From Drechmeria coniospora (lineage: Eukaryota > Ascomycota > Sordariomycetes > Hypocreales > Ophiocordycipitaceae): a stretch of 64,000 nucleotides of DNA. Positions 33,601-46,092 of the stretch are shown one piece after another; the stretch's first letter is position 1; every line of letters starts with the position of its first letter. Position numbers and translations under genes: made by a program. The DNA is taken from assembly GCF_001625195.1 (NCBI RefSeq), contig NC_054391.1:8632552-8696551 (forward strand). Reading direction: 5' to 3'. Under the pieces are notes generated by a model. The model did not search any database. It saw only the letters and a list, made by a program, of their open reading frames with translations, and was not told the DNA's origin.

Positions 33601-36600
33601 GCACGGCAGGACTGATTGTGACGACCGTTTGCCATACCACTCCGTGCTCCGGTGGTTGGGTACGGAGTGCAGAGCACGGCACCATGAATTAGTAGTACTC
33701 CGTGCTCGGTACTGAGCGGCCAATACGGTACACGCATGACAGCACTTGATTGACATGGCTATCTACCTGGTACCTACCTAACCTATGTACTAGGTAAGGT
33801 AGGTAGCGAGTGCAGCACCAGGGACTGGACTCTGCAAGTACATCCATCACCGCTCCGACACTCATTCAGCCATACGGGCCATCATCCGGACCAAGTCTCC
33901 TAGTGCTCGGACTCCACCGCAGGCATGCAAGCCCTCTCGACGAATAATACCCATGCATGCATGCACCTACGCGTCCTCCCTCCCATCGGCTGAAGGGGAT
34001 CGTTCGTCCGCCGGCGCTTCCATTCGGCGGCCGAAGAGGACCGATTCGCAACGGTCCATGGTCGGAACCAACACGACGGCCGGTTTCGCTCCTCGAAGCT
34101 CCCGAAAGAACACTTCCGCGGGGTCGTCTTCGTCGACTCGTCCTCTTCGTTCCTCCACTTGGCGCCGGCAGGTGTCAGGCAGAAAGATCATAAGGGATAA
34201 TTACTTGGTTTCCGGCCCGAGAGCCATGAGCCGGCACGGTGGATGGTTCCTCGCATCCCATCATCCGTCCACTGCTCCTCCCTCGCGAGTCGACGCGGGC
34301 TCGTGAGGGGTGCCTGCGTGGGAATGATGCTGCTCTCGTCCGGACTGGCACTTCTTGCCATGCTGACCGAGTCTCCCGACTCTGCGAAGTGACTGTTATT
34401 CATCATGCACGATTCGGCAGAGCAACCGTGCCCGCCGTGTCGGAGAGCCCGTCGTGTCGGAGATGCTCGTCTAATGAGATGGCTGTTGGCATGCCGCCGC
34501 CATGGAACCCCGACCGCGCCGGTCGGAGGAGGCTCAGCAAAGCCTCTGGGAGACGCAGGCTTGGCAGGCCCCCCCGCCTCTGGGTGGGCGTACTTGCAGG
34601 TGTACCTACTTGGTAAGTAAACCGCCATGAACGTACAGCGACCGGTAATACCCAGTAATGTAATTACTGCAAGTACACGCACACCTAGCAGTATTATTAC
34701 TGTACACAAGCCGCTCTGTTTTAGTGCGCCAAGGTGTGAGACTCGTCCATTTGGCCACGACCGCTTCGGCATGAACGAGATGGCCAATTTTAGCGAGTCT
34801 GCGCTTTTCTCCATGATCCTCCGACCCGCGGGAAAACATCGACAAGGGAGTGAGTGTCCTTGGCGAAATGGACTCTGTCCATGCGCGCTAGTAATTGTAA
34901 TATGTCTGATACGATACAAGTATTGACATACCTCATCCTCGGCCGGCGCTTCCGGACGGCGGGCGAAATGGATTCCAGAACAAACTGCCGATGCGAAGTC
35001 GGTACGGTTAGGACGCTAGGAACTTGGTGTTGGGTACCTGGTACTTACCTACCTACCAACAGTAGTAGTAGGTACCAAGGATTGTATCGACTGTGCCTGC
35101 CCGCCTCTCCGCCTGTCCCTGCACGAGTTTACAGGCTCTTTGTCGTTTGCACCTTGGCCTGCATGTACGACGGTGTCTGTCCAAGATCTTGTGCGCCAGA
35201 GTCATGCCGCCGTGCATGCATGCGTCACATCCATGATGATGCCTACCTGCCTGTCCGCCTGTCTGAGTGAAGGAATGTGTGAGTGAGTAGGTGAGTGAAT
35301 GAACGAGTGAGTACGGAGTAAGTGAATGAATGAATGTGCGTGCGCTGAACGCACAGCTACTTTGAATGTGCGAGAGCGCCAAGTCATGGAGGGAGGGAGA
35401 GAGAGGGAGGGCGGTTGGGCGGTAAATTGCTGAAACCGGGGGAGAATGTCCGTCAGTCAGTGCATCGGTGCTGTGAGTGCGGGTATTCGATTCGATAGTT
35501 GTGTGGTACAGAGAACTGTACCCATCATCAGCAGTTGTACTGTACCTAGTACTTACTTGCTTTAGTACTGGTACGTTGGGGGAGGGGTTTGGGGGAGTAC
35601 AACTCACATACTCGTATGGAGTTCTCCGTACCACAGGACGTACGTATTATACTACAGTAGACTGCTTGACTTACGTGCTGCACTGCATTTACCACCTGGT
35701 AGGTAAGTACAGTACTCGGCCGGCACTATGAATTTGTACAGCAAGTAATTGCACGGAGTACTCTGTACGGCATGTACTCATTAGATTCAACAGAACAACC
35801 ATCAAAATGCACGCCGTCCATGTGTGTTTTGTTACTAGTCGTCCGTCCGTCCAAGGAACTGTTCTCTCGTATCGTTCCTTCGAGTAATGGCCAGGTCACT
35901 GCTGAGCAATCGCTCCGCACACGCACATGTACTGTACATACTACCTTGGTGATGCAGAACTGCATGGATGGAGCTGCATGCACGGAGGACATGTAGCAGC
36001 CATGCCTACCACCCACATGCAGTATTATTCCCTAGTAGGTGCATTGGACATGCGTACACCGCAAGTGTGCATGCACAGATGGGGGGAGTGCGACAAAGGA
36101 CGAGCGCTGGAGGCAGGTACCGAGCCGTCAAGAAATCCCCATGACGGTACCTAGAAGCCCTCTGGACGGTATCTGGACGGGTGGCCTTGGCTTGGGGCGC
36201 TGCAGGCCTGCAAACGGGCGCTCGTGGCTGCTGCGAGTTGCAAGGGTCCCGTCCCCGCAGGGACTTGCCTCCGCCCCCCCCCCCAATCGACGGCTGCAGC
36301 TGTCTCATCTCCTCCTTCCATGATCCAGCCGACCTACCAACCAACCTCCCAACCCATGCCGATGCCGTCCCATTTAATCCCACGGCCAAAGTCCTTTGCC
36401 GGATCGACCTCCTCCTCTCCTCCAAGGGCGAGAGAGGACAAGGCGGAGCGGTGCTCCGGACCCGTCGTCCACTCATCATGCTCGCCCACGTCCTCGTGCT
36501 CGTGCGTGTTTTGGCGCCGTCCTCGTCCACGCGCCCGCAATGTGCGGTCCATGTACCGGTACGCGTGCTGGGACGACGCGCGTGCATCGTCTGCGGAGTG

Positions 36601-38600
36601 TCCCGCACCGGAGAAATGCGAGGACCGTTCCGCCATCAACTGCATACCACTGCCTCGATGAGCACATACCTGGGCTGCGAGGTGGCCGCGGCCAGCCTGT
36701 CGTACTCGTACTCGCACTCGCGCTTGCGTCGTCGCAGAGGGGACGGGGGCTCCAAACTCGCCAGTGGTCGGCAGGCGATTCGGCGCCTTTCAGGTACCTA
36801 CCTACCTGCCTAGTAGGTAGGTGCCGTGGCGCATCGTCGATGTGTGCTGATATGGACGTCTGTACGGAGTACGGTGCGGTGCGGTGCGGTGCGGTGCGGT
36901 GGGTGGTTGTCAAGCGTAGCACTCGATCGCGTGCTCCCTTCTCCGCACGTCGATACGTCTGCAGGCACTCCGTGTGGTGCCATACATGTTCGCCCGCATG
37001 AGATGGGGATGCCAACCTTGGCACGAGTGGCCGCCGTACATGTACGTACACGTACGAGCACGCCGTTGACCAAGTTGTCATGACACACACTCGCACGCAC
37101 GCACGCACGCACGCTTGCCCGCACCCACGCGCGCACACGCACACGCACGCACACGCGCCGTGCTCGTACGCTCTCGTCCCCGATGCTTTCGTTGGCCACG
37201 TCCGACGAAGCGGTGAACGACAAGCACCTCGCAGCGCCGGCCACGCTCTCGCCATGGCCACGACCAGGTGACCGCCACGACCGGCCGGTCATGCTCTTCG
37301 TGGGCGGCGCAATGGCAGGGCTATTATTACCACGCGCCCCGGTGTTGCATGCACTCGCCCTAATCGCACTCCATCCAACGGGCGCAGAGCACGTTCGGAT
37401 CAGAATGATGAACCATTCCACGTCCTAACACAACAAGCCATCAGCCGCCGATTGCTTTTTCGAACCGCCGTTGCTGGATCCCAGACACTTGGCGGAGCAG
37501 CTTGTGGGGGAACGATAGGGGGTACCCGGACGCTCAGGCAGTCGGTACTAGGTAGGTACATTGGTACCGCGATGCCGTCGCTGCAGTGCGTGCGCCGTGC
37601 AGAAAAGTACCTACCGTGCATGCTGGCACCGGCATGGTGCTTGCCAGCACTGCTACCGTGTACGGCGACGAGTGCTAGGTGCTGTTGGCATTCTGTGGCA
37701 CCAACTGCTCGAACGAGCACCTGGCGTCGTAGTCGTGCCGCTCTGTACAGAGTGCGGAGTACTTGTACTTGCCACTGCAGTGCATGGCTCCAAGTACGGC
37801 AAGTACCAGACCTACAGTACAGTAAGTACAGAGCAATACTGCCGCGAGTACTCCGTACTCCGTACTTGTACTTTACTCCGTCGACGGCTTACTGTACAGT
37901 ATAGGTATTTACTTACTTGCTGGAGCACCGGAGCGATTGTTGCCAGCCAGTCACTGCCCCCACCCCCGCGGCGCTCTTTCGGCCCACTCGCTGGCTGATC
38001 GGTCGGTCCGGGTGTGCGGAGTCCTAGGTACCTACCTACCTACCTAGGTACTAAGGTGCCTGCCGTACGTACGGAGTGGCGGGAGCAGCCAGAGTAGGTA
38101 CATGGGCAAGAGTACACGGTACCTGCTGGTGGCATCTCGGTGCCCTGCAACCGATGGTAAACGACCAATGTCCAGCATGTCACCGCTGGAGGCGGTGCGG
38201 ATGGAGGGGTGCGTCCCTAGTCGACGAGCACTCGGCACTTGTACATGTACAAGCGCCATCGCCCACGAGAACACATACGCCGCAGTAATGGCGGTACGCA
38301 CCTCGACTCGAACCCCTCCTCCTCCTGTCTCGTTGGTCGAGGGAGGGTCGTGGGCGGACCTGGGCGGGGAGGAGGGGGGGAAGGCCTGCAAGTCTCTGCG
38401 CGGCGGCGTCGCTGGAAGTCCGGGGCGGCCTGCCTGAGTTTTTCGTACCCCATACTTGGAACCTGGGCGCCTCCAGAGGTACGTACCGGGTGCGCCGGGG
38501 TACCTGCCTGTGCATGTATCGTGCGCCACGGACAAAGTACCCAACGTGCTCGCCCACCAAGTCACGTTGTACCGTCCGTACCGTCCTTGCCTATCTTGGT

Positions 38601-39627
38601 ATCTGGGTACCTCGGTGCCCAGATGCTAACCTATCAATCCTGCAAACGGCCACCATCATCACGGCACCTCCTGCCCTGCGCTGCCAGTGCTTGCACCGAG
38701 CGGTTAGCGTCGATTCGTTTTCACCCGCCTCCACTCCACTGCGCACCGCACCTGCTGCACCTGCACCCGCACGGCACCCGCACCTGCACTGCGCGATCGC
38801 AAGGTTCAACTCTGCTTGATTGACTCTTCCATTTCTCCTTCCCTCCCGTTTACATTCCGTTCCTACACATAGTGCCTTCTCCCCGACTCGTTCCACCGTC
38901 TCCCTCTCTCGACACCACCGACACCGCTCGCCGCCGGCTCTACTTCTTCAACCCTCCCCCCCCCCCGGCCGTCCTTCCTCGTCGAAAGCGTCGAGCGAAA
39001 ACTTCCTCGGTCAACCTGGCTCCGGATGACGTTGCGTCGCCCTCCCGCATCCACCACCAGCAACGCTTCCTTTTTATCCGCCGCCCGACGTCCCCTGAAA
39101 CCCATGCCGAGTTCCATCCTCGCTCGCCTCTCGCCATCTCTCGTCCCTCCGCATCCTGACCCTTTCTCGCCCGCTGATCAGTCACCTCTCCCCATCAGCC
39201 GGCCAACGCCCTAGCCCACGCCCCAATCAGCGCCCCCAATCAGACCCCCGGACTCGTTCCCCGGACCAATTCCCCGCGATATCGACGACGCATCTGAGAC
39301 GGTACATACTCCGTACATACGCCGTACATGCAAGCTCGATCACGTCTCTCCCCCTTCCCGCTCACGCATCATTCGCATTCGCCATCGCCGTCATCGTCGC
39401 ACTCGCCATCGCCGTCGCCGTCGCCGTCGCCTCGCGCCAATCGCCACGCGCCATATCACACGTCGCCCTCCCTCGGCCTCTTCGAAGCGTTGGAGCGACC
39501 AGCAACCACCGTTCTCATCACCTCGGCCGACGTCACCTATGAGTTGCTAGCCTCGACCGAAGCCCTGCTCGCGCCGCGGCGTCGCTTCCCCTTGGCGACC
39601 TCACCGTCCCCCCCCCTCTCCTCCACG
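38601..39627 (+). promoter_or_regulatory. Promoter and pyrimidine-rich leader of the Reg1-like gene
   Basis: From about 38820 the plus strand turns strongly pyrimidine-rich (CTCTTCCATTTCTCCTTCCC; TACTTCTTCAACCCTCCCCC) and stays so up to the coding region, which suggests a long 5' UTR. Palindromic ACTCCGTACAT and GCCGTACATG motifs sit at 39308-39330. An in-frame ATG at 39328 would add 100 Ser/Pro/His-rich residues to the next gene. I treat this as leader because of its low complexity. Confidence 0.45.
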
Positions 39628-41421
39628 ATGGCCGCAGTTCTGCCTTCCGAGAACATCAGCTACTTCTCGACGTCTCTGCGTCGCTCGCAGTCTCAGTCTC
39701 ACCTGTCCGGAGACCCGACATCCTTCCACTCGCATGCCGACATCACCCATTCCTACGCCTCGTCCAAATCCTACGCCGACTCGGAGCACTCGTCGGCGCC
39801 TTCGTCTCCCCTCGCCATCCAAGCCGAGTCCACCGATGTCTCGTTCATCTCGACTCCTGCCAGCAACCTGTCGATATCGTCCGACTACGATGAAACGCTA
39901 GCCCTCGACGACGCTCTCGAGGAACAGTTCAGCCTGCCCATGCTCTCCCAAGACAAGTTCTTCGTGTCGCCTCAGATCCACCACGACGACAGCCTAGAAC
40001 CCCCGCCCAGCCCCAAGGCGGCCGACTCCTGCACCCTCTCCCCACCCGATGCCGACAACTCGCTCGTCGGCTCGGGGTCGGACACGCCGGATTGCGTGGA
40101 GCATGCCGAGGACGACACGGCCATCGTGAGCCGACCCTCGCGGCAGGTCGACTACCTGTCCCACAACTGGAGGGAAGAGGACATCTGGTCCTCGTGGAGG
40201 TATATCGTCTCGAGGAGAGAGCAGTTTCCCAACAGCACGAGGTTGGAGAACGCCTCTTGGCGGACGTGGATGAAGGCCAAGAACAAGCTCAAGACCATCT
40301 CACCCGAGGAGCTTAATTGGTATGCTTGCCCCGTGCCGCCTCGACGGCCTGATGACGGGACGCCCCCCCCCTGCTAACGCGCAGACGCCAGGCTCAAGGA
40401 CTGCGACGTGACCTGGCTGTATGGGCCGCTGCAGTCGGGATCGAATCACCTTCACCCCACCCAGACCGAACCCTCGAGCTCGATGCTGTCCAAGTCGGAT
40501 TCGCTCGTCAACCTCAACAAGAAACCCATCCTCAAGAAGCGGAGCATGTCGGAGATCATGCTGCAGCGATCGCTGACGGCCTCCTCGCTGCTCAAGCAGG
40601 CGACGGCGGCCGTGCACGCCCAGGAGACGGGCATCCTGCGCCCGAACCTCTCGCGGGCCAACACCGACTGTTACGTCACCTTTCCGCTCTCCACGCGGAG
40701 GGTGAGCTGCGGCAACACCGGCTCCGTGACGCAGTCGACGACGGACTCGTCGGGCGTCTCGTCGCCGTACCCGGAATCGAAGCACATCCACTTCAACGAC
40801 AAGGTCGAGCAGTGCATCGCCGTCGAGGTCAAGGGCGACGACGACGACGACGACGACATGGAGCTGGAGTTGTGCGGCGACGACAGCGAATCCGACGACG
40901 GCGTCATGATGAAGCGAGTCAGGTCGAAGAAGCGCGGTCCCTCGACGAAGAGGCGGTCGAAAAAGGCGGCTCAGCCCGAGGGAAAGACCATCGCCATGCT
41001 GCCGTCGACGACGCTCAAGTACCGCGAGGACACGCCCGAGCCGCCCGAGACGGCCATGAAGCATAGTAGCGGCATCATGCACAGCCCCCTGCTGTCGCCC
41101 TCCTCGTCGCAGGAGACGCTTCGGCCCAGCAAGCAGTCCGCCTTCTACTTTGGCGCCGACGACGATGACTCGGACGAAGCGGCCGTCACCTCCACTTCCG
41201 GCTGGCGGTCGCCTTCGTCTGGCGGCATCTGCCGATCCAACTCGAACAGCAGCCTGGCCGACGAGCCCGCGGGCATGCGGCGCACTCCCTCCGGCATGCT
41301 CATGCCTTGCGACGATGGCGAAGCGCCCATCGGCGACGGCATCATGGGTCGCGTCATCGACACCGTCAACACGGCGCGCGATATTGCCCATGTAATTTGG
41401 AATGTGGGCTGGAGGAAATGA
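39628..41421 (+). CDS. Reg1-like regulatory subunit of protein phosphatase 1 (DUF1752)
   Basis: Predicted 573 residues, exons 39628-40319 and 40392-41421 (intron GTATGC...GCCAG, TGCTAAC branch). The conserved fungal block lies near residues 174-240 and crosses the junction: VDYLSHNWREEDIWSSWRYI, RLENASWRTWMKAKN and SPEELNWLKDCDVTWLYGPL. A second block, KHIHFNDKVEQCIAVEV near residue 360, contains an RVxF-like HIHF docking motif, followed by a seven-Asp run and a basic RSKKRGPSTKRRSKK patch. In yeast, Reg1 directs the PP1 catalytic subunit Glc7 to control Snf1 and glucose repression; that role is inferred here. The rest is Ser-rich and disordered. The chosen start gives MAAVLPSENISYFSTSLRRS. 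The alternative start at 39328 adds a repetitive SPSPSP leader. Confidence 0.87.
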
Positions 41422-42811
41422 ACTTCCGCTGCCTCGCCCCCTCCCGCCTCCGACGAGCTCGACGCCGATGCCAGGGAGGGCGAGCGAGCGTTTGCCGCCG
41501 TGGACAGACCAGACACGGAATGACGGAGCACACCGCCTCGGTCGTGCAGGTATTCATTCGCTTTGCATGGCGGCTTGCCACCCGCGAGCCCTCGTCCCCT
41601 GACGGATGATGCTCATGGCGAACCTTTGCATCGGGACGCGCCCAATATAGACGGAGGTCTGCTGACCACGAAGGTCCACTGTTTTTAAGCACCTCTCCGA
41701 TGTCCTCGAATGTACACGAGAGGCACACTGGCCCCCATGTTACGGCTGATGATGAAATTTGTCATGCTTTCTTTTGTGCTTACCTGGCTGGGTTAGAGCA
41801 TTGCAACTTCCTGAGGATAATCACTGGCCCAGGAGCAAAATGGCAGGAGCCGGGCAGTCTGCTCGGCTCTGCTCACGAATTGGCGTTGCGAGTGTCACGA
41901 GTACCGATGTGGGAAACCGTGGGCGTCTCTGGGTTTTTCGTTTTTTTCCCCCCTGTTTTCTTGGAAAAGCCAAAAAGCTTGTATTTTGTCACACGGCATG
42001 TATAGTCGTCGGACCTCATTGGTGCGGCTGCGGAGCGAACAGCGAAGCATGCCGACGCGGCTGGACGATGGGGAATAATCAAACACATGCGTTTCGCATT
42101 CACAAATTATTTTCACCATTGCACCGTGAATCCCTCGCACCGAATCGAGTTTGAGTGACGTTCTGTGAAGCATTTTGTGTGCGAGGGCGAGTTGGGTGAG
42201 TGAGTATTTTCGCGTCCAACGAACGCCCCGTCATATTGAGGCGTGCGCATGTTTGCTACACGCAAGTGCACGGTACTTGTACAGTATAGTACGGAGTACT
42301 TGCGTAGCATCCGTCCCATGTAAAGGGAGGCATGCAATCGTAGATGACGTTCAGCGTGTGGGGTTAGGCCCTGTTCTGAACAGGGATCCGCGTGGCCGCG
42401 TGGTCCAGGTCCAGTCTCAAGTTCCATACCATGGGCGGATGCCGTTCCATCCACGACAGGCAGGAAGAAGAAAGCGTTGGGGTTCCCCAACAGTATCTAG
42501 GTGTACATGTAATATCGTCACTGTTCCTTATGCAAGGTGAACAGTCCAGTGGAGGCTCCCGAAAACCGGGGTAAAAAGGAGACCACTAGCTGGGCCGCAG
42601 TGTGGGGGAGCGAATCAGAGACAGGTGCAGGTCGTCGAAGTGGTCGCATCGGGCACCATGAAGCCTCGTGGAATTGGCGCGTCGCGCGCTCCACCATTGA
42701 CGTGGCCGTGCATCGACGAACCATCGTCGCAGGTAGACGCAGGGGGGATGCATGGTCGCCGTCGTCGTCGTCTTCGTGGCGGTCATGTGCTCTCTCGGCA
42801 GCCTGAAATGG
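41422..42811. other. Convergent intergenic region, Reg1-like gene / CYT-4
   Basis: About 1.4 kb between the 3' ends of two genes, holding their terminators or 3' UTRs. It has a T-rich patch near 41935-41955 and a GTACAGTATAGTACGGAGTACTTGC palindromic stretch split around 42280-42302. The frames present are short and overlapping. No gene is recognised. Confidence 0.4.
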
Positions 42812-45800
42812 CTACGTATTATTCTCGGCGCCTCCAAGATACCGCGTGGCCTTCACAACGACCTGTCGGGAGTGGACGTTGACGTCTGCGAGCTCCACCT
42901 CGAATTGGTCGCCCACCTGCACGTCCTTGATGAGCCGAACGCCGTCGAGGCCTGCAACGTCCAGCACGGCGTTTAGGCCGAACAGGTCGAGGCGGCCGAA
43001 AAGCCCCTGGCGCCAACGAGAGCCGACGGTGAAGCGGAGGGAGCGGGGCGCGTTGCCCTCGAAGCGCCAAGCCCTGACGAGGGCGATGAGAATCCAGTCC
43101 ACCGTGCCGCGAGAGACGGTTCTGGCCATCTTCTCGCGCATCTGGAGCAAGCCGAGCGTGTGTCCGAGGCTGGCGGTGGTGAACGGCAGGATGTCGTCCA
43201 GCTTGTCGACGGCGGCATCGATCCGACGCCTCGTCTGTCGCTCATACGCCAACGCGGCATGGATCTGCCAGTGAACGAGCAGGTCCGAGAAGCGGCGGAG
43301 CGGCGAGGTCGCTTTGGCATACATGTCCAAACCGAGCAGGAAGTACGGTCCGGGTTGCGGCGACAGCTCCATCCCTCCCGTCAGCCGCGACAGCGCCTGC
43401 CTCTGGCTCGCGCTCGGTTCGATGCCCTGCTCGATTAGCGGGTACACCTCCTTCATGGCGTAAGAGAAGGCGGCGTCGAAGTTTTTCGCCGATTTCGCAT
43501 CTTTACGGTATGGGATGGGGATCCCACGGGATGAACACCACCTTGCCGCGACCTCACCAGCCAGCACCATGGCGTTTGATACTACCGAGCAGACGCTCGA
43601 CGGGTCCTGACCGACTCTGATGTACGGATCTGCGGGGACCACCGTGGTCAAGCCTGGCGGAGCGTCCGTTTTTGGGGTGTCGTGGAACGACACGAGGACA
43701 GAAGGTCTGGGGAAGAAGTATGGCCAAGCTCCTTTGGCCAATCGCCGTTGCTTGATCGCCTCGGCCAACCGGTACAGAGTCAGGAGCTCCGCCCTGCTGG
43801 ATTCGTCCAGATCTTGGACAGCCAGCATCGGCCGTTGGGGAGCTGTCGGGCCACATTCCGGAGCGGCACCGACGGCGAGGCTGTGTCCGGCATAAGGCGG
43901 CGGAGGGGGCTCGTTGCAGAACTTGGCGACGTCATCGGGATCTAGATACGTCACGTCGTCCAGCGTGCTCGGCTCCACCTTGTACTCCAGAATGTCGCCG
44001 GTACCGTCCACCAAGGCGCTGAAGGTAAGAGCGGGAGCGCCGGGCCGGAGTGAGAATTGCTTGACCAGGCTGTCGGATTTGTAGTCCTTGGCATCCTCTT
44101 CCCCAAGCTCCGACGGGAGCATGGCCTGGAAGTGGCCCGGGAGATAGATGTTTTCCGGAACGAGCTCCATGAACCTGCCAAGTTCCGAGCTTGGCCTGAT
44201 GCTCGACGACGGATCGGCGACATGTACATGGATCCAAAACTCATCGGCTTTGTCCGTCGCTTCCAGCGAGACGGCATCATCGATGACCATCGTCGACGGG
44301 GCATCGATGCAGAATATAGGTGCGCCGGACCGATGCTTCCTGGCCCCTGCCGCAACATCGGCTCGTTTCGACTCCTTGAGGTTCGGAGCCTCGCGGTTCA
44401 AGCCGCCGCCTCGAGCGATGGTGACACCCGGCAAACGTACTCTGTATCGAGATGGGATCTCCCACGGCGCGATGACGCCAATCTCTTGGAGGAAGGCCCA
44501 TGCAGTGCTCTGATCCAGCGGGGAGTTGCCGTAGAGATCCAACGCACGGAGGACGAGAGCGCCGTACGAGTGGAAGCGAGAGGCCGAATCAAACAGGCCG
44601 TAGCAGGCCCACCACTCCAAGAAGGCGATGACATCCTTGCTGGACGGAGCCCACTCTGTCTTCTGAAGCTCGACGCCGGGCGATGCCTTGAGAATACCGT
44701 GGGGTGTCCACTCACGATGCAGGCGGCTGTTGGAAACGGCTTCCCGCGCCTGCAGGACGAACCTGCCGAGGGCAAGGTCCTGAAGTTCGGTCGTACCGAC
44801 GGGCTTCAGACGCTTGGCACTGAATTCTGTATACTGCCGTACCATGACGGTGATCTTGTTGAGCACGTCGGCGTAGTTGCGAGGAAGCACTTGGAAAAGG
44901 TGGTCGCGGCGATGGCAGTCGGCCGAGGGGCTAAGCGGGCTGAAGGTGCCTTCACTTCGATAGATTGCCGTATGAACGGCGTACAGGGCCGGCGCAGGGA
45001 AGCCGTCTTGGGCCTTCAGGGACGAGGGCAGTAGGGTGTCGGCCATCTCCAACAGGCTGAGGTACTTGACACTGTGGGGGCTGGACAGCAGCGCGCCTGC
45101 TCCGTCAAGGTTGGGCAGGTTTTCTTGGTAGACCTTTTCGGACTTTCTGCGGAAACTCTCCATTTTGCGAATGAGAGCAACGCCATCCTCCCTGGAGGGG
45201 CCGTGTTCGTTTTGTCGTAGATGGTCAAAGTCGTCGGGCGTGGCGGTGTTGGGAATCTTGGCCAGGACTGGTGCCAAGTCGTCGGCGGTGGCAAAGTTCG
45301 ACAGGGTGAAAAGAGAGGAGTAGGCCATGCTAGTGACCCATTTTCCGTTTATGGCATAGAAGTGGTTACGATCGCCGAAGAATCCCAGATAGACGGCAAA
45401 AATGGGGACCCGCGAGCCGGTTTGCCTGTTCCATCTGGTCAGGCTACCGGCAGGTCGCGGGAAGATTGCCAGACATCAACGACTCACCTCAACTCGACAA
45501 GATCGCCTGGGTTTCCAGAACCGATGGGGACGACGATGTCTGCATCGCCAGGCTCCGTGCCTATTCCGGAGGCAGGCGTCAGGGCGGCGTCAGTAGACCT
45601 TAGTTGGTCCAAGTCGGAAGAGCCAGTCGTCTGAGTTCGGCTTAGGCTGTTCGAAATGCTGCCATGGAGGAACACGTCCGGCGGCATCGCCCGGGACCGG
45701 ACGTGCTGTTCGTCCTGCTCTGCAGCCCATCGTCGCAGTCGTTCGCGAATCGGCAGGGCCTTGTCCGGGGCGGCAGGAGAAGGGTCTGAAGGAATACCGT

Positions 45801-46092
45801 TGGAGGCAGGCTGAGAGTGGTCGGGCCGGCCGTACCATGTCCTACCGGGGGGCGTCGTGCCCGTGGTCTCCCATCTCTGGCAATTCTGTGAGCTGGGAGG
45901 GCAATGATGATGGCATCAAGCCAAGACCACGGATGGACGGCAATGAAAACGCACAATTTTGAGGGGGGTCGCCGGCCACGGCGCTTTGGGGCCTATGAAG
46001 GAGCTGGTGGGTACCGATGCGGGATTGCCTACGAGGACACCACGAGGAAGGCATGTGCGAAAAGCATGGGGTCGGCCTGAATATTGAAGCAT
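42812..46092 (-). CDS. cyt-4: Mitochondrial exoribonuclease II (CYT-4/Dss1 type)
   Basis: 3'-5' RNase of the RNB family, the catalytic part of the mitochondrial degradosome; Neurospora CYT-4 is also needed for mitochondrial RNA splicing and turnover. The well-supported part is exon 42812-45425 plus 45488-45885, joined by an intron with GTGAGT and AACAG ends, giving 1004 codons including the stop. It includes IRERLRRWAAEQDEQH, PGDLVELRQ, and GDRNHFYAINGKWVTSMAYS. The RNB core has IDAPSTMVIDDAVSLEA with catalytic Asp residues and HVHVADPSSSI, later KNFDAAFSYAMK and YAKATSPLRRFSDLLVHWQI. The end resembles an S1-like domain. The first exon is uncertain: a frame from ATG 46092 (MLQYSGRPHAFRTCLPRG) is basic, serine-containing and acid-free, a plausible mitochondrial presequence, with a donor possibly at 46032. 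Confidence 0.88.

Larger units (their letters stand above)
27715..38600. other. Gene-poor region with palindromic motifs and simple repeats
   Basis: Nearly 11 kb in which I cannot support any gene on either strand. Frames are mostly under 200 codons, overlap one another in several phases and lack recognisable domains or consistent splice signals. The region is crowded with GTACTCCGTAC/TACGGAGTA motifs, TACCTAGGTA-like motifs, ATGCATGC runs and small tandem repeats. Examples are three copies of ACTGATTGCG at 28601-28630, a 24-mer twice at 30585-30632, GCGGT units at 36872-36900 and CACG units at 37088-37115. No long inverted repeats or transposase-like protein was seen. A 201-codon frame at 29209-29814 (-) is listed as a weak candidate among the findings. 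Confidence 0.5.

Noticed and set aside
40300..41391. 363-codon minus-strand frame
   Set aside because: Antisense shadow of the Reg1-like gene; composition is Arg/Gly/Val-rich with no domain.
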